DNA of 14,480 nucleotides from Bacillota bacterium (lineage in GTDB: Bacteria > Bacillota > Dethiobacteria > DTU022): NCBI GenBank assembly GCA_012727685.1, contig JAAYGO010000142.1, positions 1-14,480 of the forward strand. The letters are read 5' to 3'. The notes beneath the pieces were generated by a model. The model was given only the letters and a program-made list of their open reading frames with translations. It was not told the DNA's origin and made no database searches. The position numbers and the translations under genes were made by a program. Positions 1-6,101 of the stretch are shown one piece after another. How positions within the stretch are numbered: position 1 is the first letter of the stretch; each line of letters opens with the position of its first letter.

Positions 1-2
1 CC

Positions 3-722
3 ATGATTTGCTGGCATCCGAGATACAAACTTGGTGATGAACATAATTATAAGACGGAAAGAGATTTTTTTGATCACCTAGCAGAAGAGCACGACGCTGA
101 AAATACGCTCCGGGGATTGGAAAGAAAAGTAGTAATATTGCCACTTTATCTCTATGACCATTCCGGTCTTGTCATGAAAACCAGTCCGTTTAGTGATCCA
201 TGGGATTCTGGCCGGGTGGGGTGGATTTATTGCCCCAAAGAGCGTTTCATTAACGAAACCGGCTACCTGGAATCGGAGTTGTTTTCAAGTAAAACCAACA
301 GGAAGCCCATCTTTGGTGAGCATGTCCGGCTGAGAGGGCATGAAGGCAAGGGGCCGGGCGGTGAAGGTTTCGGGAAAATTGTTGCTATTGATGATGAAGA
401 AATTGTTGTAGATTTCGATTACCACAAGATCCCTGCGGCGCGGGATTCGAAAAATCTTGTCAGTGCAAGATATGAGGATGTAGTTGAAGTGCTGTCGGGT
501 GTCGCTGAAAAAATGCTTAACAATGAAGTAACGGTATACAACGATTACTTGTCCGGCAATGTTTACGGCTTTGTGCTGGAGAGGGTAATCCGTTGTGACT
601 GTTGTGGACATTTGAAGTTTGAAAGAATCAGCGAATGTTTTGGCTTTTATGGCGATGCTGCAAAGGCTGAGCTGGTGGAAAGCCTTCGCGATCATTCTGA
701 TTTGATCGCTGATTGGGTTTAA
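3..722 (+). CDS. Phage/ICE-type hypothetical protein with an inserted SH3-like segment, left end probably cut
   Basis: Function is unknown. The opening WHPRYKLGDEH, the block LPLYLYDHSG (residues 46-55) and PWDSGRVGWIY (66-76) resemble, from memory, a family of small proteins found in Gram-positive phages and conjugative elements. In that family WDSGxVG.IY is soon followed by a block like VYNDYLSGNVYGFVL (178-192) and ending near FGFYG. Here about 60 residues (roughly 101-166) separate the two blocks and read like a small beta-barrel, with HVRLRGHEGKGP and GKIVAIDDEEIVVDFD. A CDCCGH motif lies at 198-203. No ribosome binding site is visible before the ATG at 3, and the family usually has residues before the WH motif, so the true start is probably left of the window. 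A hairpin terminator follows directly. Confidence 0.75.
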   Translation: MICWHPRYKLGDEHNYKTERDFFDHLAEEHDAENTLRGLERKVVILPLYLYDHSGLVMKTSPFSDPWDSGRVGWIYCPKERFINETGYLESELFSSKTNRKPIFGEHVRLRGHEGKGPGGEGFGKIVAIDDEEIVVDFDYHKIPAARDSKNLVSARYEDVVEVLSGVAEKMLNNEVTVYNDYLSGNVYGFVLERVIRCDCCGHLKFERISECFGFYGDAAKAELVESLRDHSDLIADWV

Positions 723-727
723 AAAAT

Positions 728-760
728 TCCCGGGTTTTTTCCCGGGATCAGTCTTTGTTT
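728..760 (+). terminator. Rho-independent terminator after the first gene
   Basis: The stem TCCCGGG/CCCGGGA (728-734 with 741-747) encloses a loop of six T and is followed by a T-rich stretch (GTCTTTGTTTTAT). It begins six bases after the stop codon of the 3-722 gene. Confidence 0.65.
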
Positions 761-831
761 TATATAACCTGGCTGGTTTGCCGGGTGTTTTTATAATATT
801 TGTCCGCAGTGACAATACGGAGGTGAAATGT

Positions 832-1065
832 GTGGCGAAAGGGTCAAAGGATGCCCAGGATGCCGCAAAGCACGACGGGTTTTTTAATGACTTGCTCGAA
901 ATACAAAAACTTCTCTGGAAGAACGATGACCTGATGGAGCAGGAGACGCTATTTGAGCTCCAGGATAAGGTATCTGAACTCGCTTTGAAGATGGCCGGCG
1001 ATAATCCCTTGAAGCAAGATTTACTTTTGAGGGAATTTCCTTGGCTTTATAAAAAGAAATCTTAA
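832..1065 (+). CDS. Small acidic-helical hypothetical protein, 77 residues
   Basis: I do not recognise it. The GTG at 832 is the likely start because a full GGAGGTG site (819-825) lies six bases before it. Starting further upstream would place that site inside the gene, and the ATG at 828 opens only a 19-codon frame. The product is soluble, with heptad-like hydrophobic spacing (FFNDLLEIQKLL, LFELQDKVSELALKM) suggesting two or three helices, and ends in a basic tail (LYKKKS). It ends twelve bases before the next gene, so both are probably on one mRNA. It carries no Cys or His cluster, signal peptide or membrane segment. An accessory or regulatory protein of the element is possible, but nothing in the sequence proves this. 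Confidence 0.7.
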   Translation: MAKGSKDAQDAAKHDGFFNDLLEIQKLLWKNDDLMEQETLFELQDKVSELALKMAGDNPLKQDLLLREFPWLYKKKS

Positions 1066-1076
1066 AGGAGGCCTGC

Positions 1077-1793
1077 ATGGGTTACGAAATTTTTTATGAC
1101 AGGCGGTTTATTTTATTAGACGGCAAGTTTATTCCGTTGTGCCAGCATGGTAGCAATAATTGTTTTGAATATAATGCGCAAGGCAGATTGATTAGTGAAA
1201 AAACCTGGTCGGTAATGAATTACCTGTTTCCCAAACGGTACATTTTTAGCGAAGAAGAAATACGAGCTCTCGCGGAAGAGTACGAAAAAGGAAGCTTTTT
1301 TAAGAGCAGGTATCGGAGGTTTGAACCGGGAGAATTTAAGAAGTGGTTTATCAATGGAATGAAAAATGCTAAACCTCTAGAATACTATCTTGAATACGGC
1401 AACCGTTTGTATATTGCAAAGCATTATCAAAATAAAGTGGAACGTAGTTATCCAAAAACTTCTGCCGAACTTTTTACCGAACTGTCGCTGGCCGTGCTGT
1501 CAGATGTGGACTGGCTGGAAATTGGCTTTGATGGCCGGGATATATACTTGCCGAAAAGAAAAAGGAAAAAAAGAGAAAAACAGCGATATCCATTTTATTA
1601 CGTTTTAATTAACGACAAGGGTCATTATCTTTGCCGTTTAACGCGCTACGGGTATCGTTATGCTGTTTTTACTTCTTATTACGTGAAAAAGTTTAAAAAA
1701 GAGAGTGAAGCCCTTCGGTATATGAATAAATACCGGCTTGATAAAGAATGGGGCTTTGAAGTAAAAAGAATAGACGAACCTGCAATGCTTTGA
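1077..1793 (+). CDS. Basic, aromatic-rich hypothetical protein of a mobile element, 238 residues
   Basis: The ATG at 1077 has a consensus AAAGGAGG site (1064-1071), so the start is secure. The protein is soluble and rich in Tyr, Lys and Arg. Its N-terminal part (1-50, with FIPLCQHGSNNCFEY) looks like a compact fold of a type I have seen in hypothetical proteins of clostridial elements. A strongly basic run (KRKRKKREKQR, about 160-170) precedes a predicted beta-rich C-terminal part (YPFYYVLINDKGHY, YRYAVFTSYYVKKF). The basic run is compatible with nucleic-acid binding, which is inference only. It is cotranscribed with the 832 gene and followed by two hairpins. No known domain was recognised. 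Confidence 0.75.
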   Translation: MGYEIFYDRRFILLDGKFIPLCQHGSNNCFEYNAQGRLISEKTWSVMNYLFPKRYIFSEEEIRALAEEYEKGSFFKSRYRRFEPGEFKKWFINGMKNAKPLEYYLEYGNRLYIAKHYQNKVERSYPKTSAELFTELSLAVLSDVDWLEIGFDGRDIYLPKRKRKKREKQRYPFYYVLINDKGHYLCRLTRYGYRYAVFTSYYVKKFKKESEALRYMNKYRLDKEWGFEVKRIDEPAML

Positions 1794-1834
1794 TGAATTG
1801 CAGGTTAGCAATTTTTTTCAAAAGGAGTTTAAAA

Positions 1835-1867
1835 AAGGGGAGGCCAGGCTGTCCCCTTCGTGTTTTT
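1835..1867 (+). terminator. Possible terminator hairpin
   Basis: The stem AAGGGGA/TCCCCTT (1835-1841 with 1852-1858) has a 10-base loop and is followed by CGTGTTTTT. It is weaker than the hairpin directly after it. The pair may act as a double terminator. Confidence 0.4.
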
Positions 1868-1870
1868 GTA

Positions 1871-1895
1871 TGTCCGGTTTTTCCGGACAGTTTTT
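1871..1895 (+). terminator. Strong rho-independent terminator
   Basis: The stem TGTCCGG/CCGGACA (1871-1877 with 1883-1889) has a TTTTT loop and is followed by GTTTTT. It ends the 832-1793 unit. The roughly 100 bases from here to the next gene contain no clear promoter, only an orphan AAAAGGAGG (1916-1924) followed by reading frames of at most eight codons. Confidence 0.8.
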
Positions 1896-2003
1896 ATTAT
1901 ATCCGCTGTTTACGGAAAAGGAGGTTTGTGCGTTAAAGGGATTTTAATTTAAAACAGGGTATTGGTCGAGTTTTAATTTTATTTTGAAAGGAGTTTTTGA
2001 TAC

Positions 2004-2738
2004 TTGGAAGTTAAAAATGGTTTTGGTACGCTTTTATTAACGGAGCCGGTTACCATTAGGGACGTATTGCATACCCTTTCTTTTGGTAACCGGGCGATGA
2101 TTCTGTTTATTATTTCCCTGATGGCAGCGACATTTACGGACATCGGGATCGGAATACCGTTCGATTCCGATCCAGATTTGTTATTTAAACACGTAAAATA
2201 CCGCTGTAGAACAAACAGGGCATTTCATAATTACTGCACTTTTTATCCTGAAGAGGGGGATACCACGCGGGATCCCCAAGCGCTCCTGCGCACATTGAGG
2301 CTTAACATATGGGATGCGTCTTGCTCCTATTCTTTAGTGAAGCCGGCGCATGAGCAAATGAGAAAACTGCATGAGCTCCTGGTGGATGCCATTGAAAACA
2401 ACCGGGTGCCACCAGAAGCGCTGGACGGTTCTATTGTTGAAGAAGATGATCCGTTGCTTTACGATACGCTGGAAGCGGCCGTAGAGAAGGTGCAGCAGCG
2501 CACCCATTACGGCATGAGGCAAGAGAAGGCCTGCGGGGACGGGCACATCGTGGAGTGGAGCAACGGGGCGAGAGCCTGGTTTGTTCACGCTAATCGGGAG
2601 TTTGCCGGCGAAGATTTGAACTTGGATGCCAACCAGATTTTTTTGGTTGGGAACAGTGAATACCTGACTGATATTGCCGCCAAGCTGCCCGAGCTGCCTC
2701 TTTACAAATATTCGCTTGAGGCGAAACTGCGGAATTAA
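2004..2738 (+). CDS. Hypothetical protein of the island, 244 residues
   Basis: I do not recognise the family. The start is a TTG at 2004 with AAAGGAG at 1987-1993. The nearby ATG at 2017 is out of frame, so TTG is the best choice. Visible features are a hydrophobic helix (31-44, MILFIISLMAA, too short and too embedded to be a clear membrane anchor), a segment with five Cys spread between 68 and 177, an acidic linker (IVEEDDP, 144-150), and a C-terminal region (180-225) with alternating beta pattern (HIVEWSNGARAWFVH, NQIFLVGNSEYL). It is followed 14 bases later by a 43-residue gene with its own ribosome binding site, and both end at one strong terminator, so they form a two-gene unit. Confidence 0.75.
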   Translation: MEVKNGFGTLLLTEPVTIRDVLHTLSFGNRAMILFIISLMAATFTDIGIGIPFDSDPDLLFKHVKYRCRTNRAFHNYCTFYPEEGDTTRDPQALLRTLRLNIWDASCSYSLVKPAHEQMRKLHELLVDAIENNRVPPEALDGSIVEEDDPLLYDTLEAAVEKVQQRTHYGMRQEKACGDGHIVEWSNGARAWFVHANREFAGEDLNLDANQIFLVGNSEYLTDIAAKLPELPLYKYSLEAKLRN

Positions 2739-2752
2739 GGAGGTGGGTTCCC

Positions 2753-2884
2753 TTGAGCGATGATGAGCAGCATACTACTATTCACCCGGAAGCCATTAAG
2801 GTTGCAAGCGACGCTGTGGAGAAAGTGGCCCGGGAGCAGCTGCCAAAGGTGCGTATAAACATTGAGGAAAAAGAAAGTTTTTAA
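2753..2884 (+). CDS. Small acidic protein, 43 residues
   Basis: This short gene is easily missed. A TTG at 2753 follows an excellent AAGGAGGTG site (2737-2745, seven-base spacing) that overlaps the stop of the preceding gene. The product runs from MSDDEQHTTIHPEAIK to NIEEKESF and is charged, with one predicted amphipathic helix (IKVASDAVEKVAREQL). A strong terminator begins five bases after the stop. Spacing, ribosome binding site and terminator position all support a real gene cotranscribed with the 2004-2738 gene. Function is unknown. A partner or regulator of the larger protein is a reasonable guess from context only. Confidence 0.65.
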   Translation: MSDDEQHTTIHPEAIKVASDAVEKVAREQLPKVRINIEEKESF

Positions 2885-2888
2885 AGTA

Positions 2889-2921
2889 TTGCCGGGCTTT
2901 ATGCCCGGCAATCTTATTTTT
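2889..2921 (+). terminator. Strong rho-independent terminator
   Basis: The perfect 9-bp stem TTGCCGGGC/GCCCGGCAA (2889-2897 with 2903-2911) has a 5-base loop and is followed by TCTTATTTTT. It closes the 2004-2884 unit. Confidence 0.9.
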
Positions 2922-2994
2922 AAAAATAAGTAGGGCGGCGTGTCTTTGAAGGGAATTTTGGTTATGAAAAGAAAATATCAACAAGGGTGATGGG

Positions 2995-3852
2995 ATGCAA
3001 AGTTTTATAGATTATTTAAAAGAAAGCGACGCCAGTCCTCATACAATAAAATCCTATATAAGCGACTTAAAAAAATTTATGAAATGGTATGTGGAAACTA
3101 CAGGAGAAGAACTTAAAGATTTTAACGCGGTCGGCTCCCTGCATGTTGCCGAGTTCAAGCGGTATTTGATAACCCGGGGGCAGAAGCCGGCAACTATAAA
3201 CCGGGCACTGGCAGCCTTATCGGTGTTTTTCTCCTGGCTTACAAACCAGGGCTTGGCTGATCAGAATCCCGTTATTGGCATTATATCTGTTAAGCAGGAA
3301 CGGACGTCGCCGAAGGCTCTAGATCGGCGGGAACAAATGGCTTTGATGAAAGCGGTTCGAAGTTCGGGCAAGGTTCGAGATATAGCCTTGGTTACTTTGT
3401 TATTGCATACGGGTTTAAGGATATCTGAGCTGTGCGCGTTAGATGTTGAGGACATGGTGCTGCGGGAGCGTAGTGGTTGGTTGACTGTTATGGGTAAAGG
3501 GTTGAAGGTGCGGACGGTGCCGTTAAATGCCACGGTTCGCAATGCCCTGGAAGCGTGGTTGAAAGTGCGAGGAAGAGCCGATGGCCCTTTGTTTACGAGC
3601 CAGAAAAAAGGCGGTTTAACCGCAAGGGCGGTGGAGTATCTTTTAGCCAAGTATGCCAGGCTGGCGCGGTTGGAGGGGGTTACACCCCATTCGTTGAGAC
3701 ATACTTTTTGTAAATCTCTTATAGACGCAGGAGAATCCATTGATCGCGTGGCTATGCTTGCAGGCCATTCAAATTTAAATACTACATCTCGTTATACCCG
3801 GCCTACCGATAAAGATTTGCAAAATACTGTAGATAAGTTGGCTTGGGAGTAA
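2995..3852 (+). CDS. XerC/D-like tyrosine recombinase
   Basis: This is a site-specific recombinase of the tyrosine (lambda integrase) family that cuts and rejoins DNA through a 3'-phosphotyrosine. The N-terminal core-binding domain (about 1-95) has the typical SPHTIKSYISDLKKFMKW and PATINRALAALSVFFSWL helices. The catalytic domain has all key residues: R142 in HTGLRISEL, K168 in the MGKG hairpin, H232 and R235 in PHSLRHTF, H258 in AGHSNLNTT and nucleophile Y267 in SRYTRP. Its 285 residues match XerC/XerD length, and no arm-binding domain is present. The ATG at 2995 has AAGGGTGA just upstream. It differs clearly from the integrase at 6101. It may resolve dimers of the excised element or act on a local site (see the repeat at 3861-3913). 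It is probably not the housekeeping XerC or XerD. Confidence 0.9.
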   Translation: MQSFIDYLKESDASPHTIKSYISDLKKFMKWYVETTGEELKDFNAVGSLHVAEFKRYLITRGQKPATINRALAALSVFFSWLTNQGLADQNPVIGIISVKQERTSPKALDRREQMALMKAVRSSGKVRDIALVTLLLHTGLRISELCALDVEDMVLRERSGWLTVMGKGLKVRTVPLNATVRNALEAWLKVRGRADGPLFTSQKKGGLTARAVEYLLAKYARLARLEGVTPHSLRHTFCKSLIDAGESIDRVAMLAGHSNLNTTSRYTRPTDKDLQNTVDKLAWE

Positions 3853-3860
3853 GGCAGATG

Positions 3861-3913
3861 ATTTTTAAAATAGCCAATCTCAAGTGATTTTGAGATGTAT
3901 TTCAAAATTAGCC
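3861..3913. repeat. Inverted repeat flanked by direct repeats, candidate recombinase site
   Basis: Seven-base arms ATCTCAA (3877-3883) and TTGAGAT (3890-3896) flank a 6-base spacer GTGATT. Outside them lie two copies of a 15-base direct repeat, ATTTTTAAAATAGCC (3861-3875) and ATTTCAAAATTAGCC (3899-3913), matching at 12 of 15 positions. The arms and short spacer match the form of a tyrosine recombinase core site, and the site lies directly after such a gene. A transcription terminator is less likely, as no T run follows. Confidence 0.45.
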
Positions 3914-3951
3914 GACGCACGGTTAAACAATATAAAAGGGGGTTGTTTTTA

Positions 3952-4113
3952 ATGGCTTTTGAAGAGGAATTGCGGGAGCAGCTTGAAAGGTTGGGGGCAA
4001 CCGAGCAAGAAATAAAAATTATTCTTACTACGTGCAGGGAACAGCCGGAGCGGCGTCCGGGCAGGCCCGGCTTGCCGCAGCAGGAAACCTTTGATATGGT
4101 TGGTAGAAGGTGA
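3952..4113 (+). CDS. Small hypothetical protein, 53 residues, overlapping the first DUF5131 gene
   Basis: The ATG at 3952 has an AAAAGGGGG ribosome binding site (from about 3935). An upstream in-frame ATG at 3895 lies in the inverted repeat and has no such site. The first half (MAFEEELREQLERLGATEQE) forms one or two charged helices. The second half holds ERRPGRPG, loosely like an AT-hook, which would fit DNA binding but is weak evidence. The stop (4111-4113) lies 23 bases inside the next reading frame, so the two genes overlap and may be translationally coupled, or they may be one gene split by a frameshift. Function is unknown. Confidence 0.5.
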   Translation: MAFEEELREQLERLGATEQEIKIILTTCREQPERRPGRPGLPQQETFDMVGRR

Positions 4114-4816
4114 TTTGTTTCACCCTTCCTTTGCTGCCGGGTTTATCGTTAGTATTTACGAAATAATGAAGGCGGCTGAGCAGCACAAGTTTGTTATTTT
4201 GACAGAATATCCAGAGAGGATAATTCCTGTTCTTTATGGTGAGGAAGGGAATCATTATCTAAATCATGGTAGTTGTATCCAAAATGTTTGGCATCTTGTA
4301 GTGGTGAAAAACCAGGAAACGGCAGACAAGAGAATTCCTGAATTATTAAAGCTTCGAGAAGTTTCCATTGGCTGGCCGATTTTAGGAGCGGCCATAGAGC
4401 CAATGTTAGGTCCGGTGAATTTGCGAGTTTATATTGAGCCCAAAATAAATAAGGCTATGTTTGAACCTGGGGCTCGGTGTGGCCATCATGGACAGTTGTT
4501 GTTTGGAAAGCCGTGCCCGACATGTTTTCCTGAACGGTTGGATTGGATTATTTGCGGCGGTGGTGATAGGCCGTTAAATCCCGCCTGGGTGCGAAATTTG
4601 AGGGATCAATGCCAAGCAGCAGGCGTGCCGTTCTTTTTCAGTCAGTGGGGGAAATGGACGTCGGCGCGTTTAAAAGATGTGCTTGAAAGCAGCAATATTA
4701 AGTTAAGTAATACAGATATAAGTTTGTCGGAAGAGTGTTATGTCATGACAAGCAAGTTGGCTGTTAGTCGTTTGCTTGATGGCCGGGAATGGAACGAGCG
4801 ACCCAAAATAAAGTAA
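4091..4816 (+). CDS. DUF5131 (phage Gp37/Gp68) family protein, copy 1, lacking the N-terminal Cys region
   Basis: DUF5131 proteins are phage- and element-borne relatives of radical-SAM enzymes with unclear function. The family pattern is evident: VEGDLFHPSF (5-14), QHKFVILTEYPERI (31-44), NVWH...NQETADKRIPELL (65-86), IEPMLGPVNL (102-111), LDWIICGGG (150-158), WVRNLRDQCQAAGVPFFF (166-183) and QWGKW. Normal members begin with a Cys-rich segment (NP.TGC...GC..CYA) before this point; it is absent here. An insert with C130, H132, H133, C142 and C145 could bind zinc. The start is taken as the TTG at 4091. No good ribosome binding site precedes it, so coupling to the overlapping 53-residue gene is likely. 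By hand alignment about 63% of 110 N-terminal residues are identical to copy 2 at 4891-5637. Confidence 0.75.
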   Translation: MIWLVEGDLFHPSFAAGFIVSIYEIMKAAEQHKFVILTEYPERIIPVLYGEEGNHYLNHGSCIQNVWHLVVVKNQETADKRIPELLKLREVSIGWPILGAAIEPMLGPVNLRVYIEPKINKAMFEPGARCGHHGQLLFGKPCPTCFPERLDWIICGGGDRPLNPAWVRNLRDQCQAAGVPFFFSQWGKWTSARLKDVLESSNIKLSNTDISLSEECYVMTSKLAVSRLLDGREWNERPKIK

Positions 4817-4890
4817 ATGTATTTGATAAGCGGTTTGTTTTCAAGGGTTAAATTTTGTTTTTGATTTTATTAAAAAGAGGTGTAATTGAA

Positions 4891-5637
4891 TTGAAAAATA
4901 CCTTTTGGGATTGGATCTGGAATGTGAGGGATATTGAAGCCCCTCTCAAAATGAAAAGATCTTCGTTGTGGCTGATAGAGGGCGATTTGTTCCAGCTGTC
5001 GAATCTTGGGGGATTTATAGTTAATATCTATGAAGCAATGGCGGCAGCCCAGCAACATACATTTATCGTCTTGACCGACCACCCTGAAAGGATTATTCCT
5101 GTGCTTTATGGCAGGGAAGCGAATTTTTATCTTGGCGGCGGGGATTTTCTTGAAAACATCTGGCATTTAACCAGGGTAGATAATCAGGAAATAGCAAACA
5201 AAAGGATCCCGGAGCTGTTAAAACTTCGGGAAATATCAACGGGCTGGCCGGTGCTGGGGGTAGTCGTGAAGCCGGTGTTGGGGCCGTTGGATTTGACCAG
5301 GTATTTGCCGGAACCATCGCAAGAAATACCGTTCAGGATCAATTATCTCAACTGGGTAATCTGCAACGGTGGTTCACAGCCTGCAATTCCAGAGTGGGTC
5401 CGATCTATAAGAGATCAATGTCAGGCGACAGGAGTGCCTTTTTATTTTGAAGGCTGGGGAGAATGGAAAGCGACTTATCGGCAGGAAGAAGCTGTTGATT
5501 TGTTAAAATTGAAGAACAATCAGTTGGTCACCAAGGCTCAAAATGGGGGCTATTGGTTATTTTCGCGCGTTGGTGAGAAAAAAGCCGGTTACTTGCTTGA
5601 CGGGCAAAAATGGCGGGAGTATCCTCTTATAAACTGA
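4891..5637 (+). CDS. DUF5131 (phage Gp37/Gp68) family protein, copy 2, lacking the N-terminal Cys region
   Basis: This is a paralogue of the preceding gene. The TTG at 4891 is the likely start because AAGAGGTG (4875-4882) lies eight bases upstream. A further upstream ATG-like frame opening (4855) has no such site. The protein has 248 residues. It shows WLIEGDLF (27-34), QHTFIVLTDHPERIIPVLYG (55-74), NIWH...NQEIANKRIPELLKLRE (89-114), GPLDL (131-135), LNWVICNGG (153-161) and WVRSIRDQCQATGVPFYF (169-186). Compared with the family, the Glu of the EP.LGP.DL motif is Lys here (K127), the zinc-like insert of copy 1 is missing, and the N-terminal Cys segment is replaced by about 24 residues without any Cys. 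Radical-SAM-type chemistry therefore seems unlikely. It follows copy 1 after 74 bases and ends at a terminator. Confidence 0.75.
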   Translation: MKNTFWDWIWNVRDIEAPLKMKRSSLWLIEGDLFQLSNLGGFIVNIYEAMAAAQQHTFIVLTDHPERIIPVLYGREANFYLGGGDFLENIWHLTRVDNQEIANKRIPELLKLREISTGWPVLGVVVKPVLGPLDLTRYLPEPSQEIPFRINYLNWVICNGGSQPAIPEWVRSIRDQCQATGVPFYFEGWGEWKATYRQEEAVDLLKLKNNQLVTKAQNGGYWLFSRVGEKKAGYLLDGQKWREYPLIN

Positions 5638-5689
5638 ATGCAGTTTAATATAAAAGTAGTCAATTAGCTTAATTTTGTTCGATAAAAAT

Positions 5690-5729
5690 AAAATAAGGAA
5701 GCATCGATTTTGGTGCTTCCTTATTTTTT
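5690..5729 (+). terminator. Rho-independent terminator, possibly bidirectional
   Basis: The perfect 14-bp stem (5690-5703 with 5714-5727, core GGAAGCA/TGCTTCC) has a 10-base loop and continues into TTTATTTT. It ends the DUF5131 unit. An A-rich 5' flank would give a T run on the other strand as well. Confidence 0.85.
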
Positions 5730-5748
5730 ATTTTGTGGAGGTGAAATT

Positions 5749-5769
5749 GTGCAAATTTCTGGAAAATAA
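5749..5769 (+). other. Orphan start signal with a 6-codon frame, possible gene remnant or leader
   Basis: A perfect GGAGGTG (5737-5743) is followed at good spacing by GTG CAA ATT TCT GGA AAA TAA (5749-5769). A TTG one base earlier opens only nine codons. The signal closely resembles the real start of the 832 gene, so it may be what remains of a deleted gene, or a short leader. The rest of the 5638-5873 gap holds only the terminator and a possible promoter. Confidence 0.25.
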
Positions 5770-5807
5770 AAGCTAATTTAAAGCACGTGAAGAGACATTA
5801 TTTCTAT

Positions 5808-5836
5808 TTGACGGTTTTTCATAGAAGGGTTATTGA
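5808..5836 (+). promoter_or_regulatory. Candidate promoter for the excisionase-integrase pair
   Basis: TTGACG (5808-5813) and TATTGA (5831-5836) are separated by 17 bases. The -35 box is good and the -10 box weak. It lies 38 bases before the excisionase-like start and downstream of a strong terminator, where a promoter is expected. Confidence 0.35.
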
Positions 5837-5873
5837 ATATCAGAATTTATTTATCTAGAAAGGTGGATTAAAT

Positions 5874-6101
5874 GTGTTATTAAAACCGGCCAAAGTTGCT
5901 CAGCAATTAGATATGAGCAAATCAAAACTATATCGTATGGTAAGGGAAAATAAAATTCCTCATGTTATCATTGACGGTTGTGTCCGTATACCGGAAAAAG
6001 ATTTGATTGAATGGATTGAATCTCAAAAAGCAGGTATTACTTTGTCCGGCGTAGAAAGGGAAAAGAGTCCTTTCGGTCGGGGTAGAAAGGAGGTAAATTG
6101 A
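5874..6101 (+). CDS. Excisionase-like helix-turn-helix DNA-binding protein
   Basis: The protein has 75 residues in the small MerR/excisionase-type winged-helix family (HTH_17). KPAKVAQQLDMSKSKLYRMV is the helix-turn-helix, ENKIPHVIIDGCVRIPEKDLIEWI the wing and last helix. Such proteins next to integrases usually direct excision or control integrase expression. The GTG at 5874 is preferred, with AAAGGTGG at 5859-5866; the overlapping ATG at 5872 stops after three codons. The last about 22 residues are a basic tail outside the domain (VEREKSPFGRGRKEVN). Its TGA overlaps the integrase ATG (TGATG at 6099-6103), so the two are translationally coupled. Confidence 0.85.
   Translation: MLLKPAKVAQQLDMSKSKLYRMVRENKIPHVIIDGCVRIPEKDLIEWIESQKAGITLSGVEREKSPFGRGRKEVN

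Noticed and set aside
4086..4095. CCTTTGA resembling the release-factor-2 frameshift site at the overlap of the 53-residue gene and DUF5131
   Set aside because: In the frame of the small gene the TGA is not in register as a stop (it reads ACC TTT GAT), so the RF2-type mechanism does not apply.
4855..4890. Longer start for DUF5131 copy 2
   Set aside because: The extension has no ribosome binding site, and the good AAGAGGTG site would then lie inside the gene. The TTG at 4891 fits the spacing.
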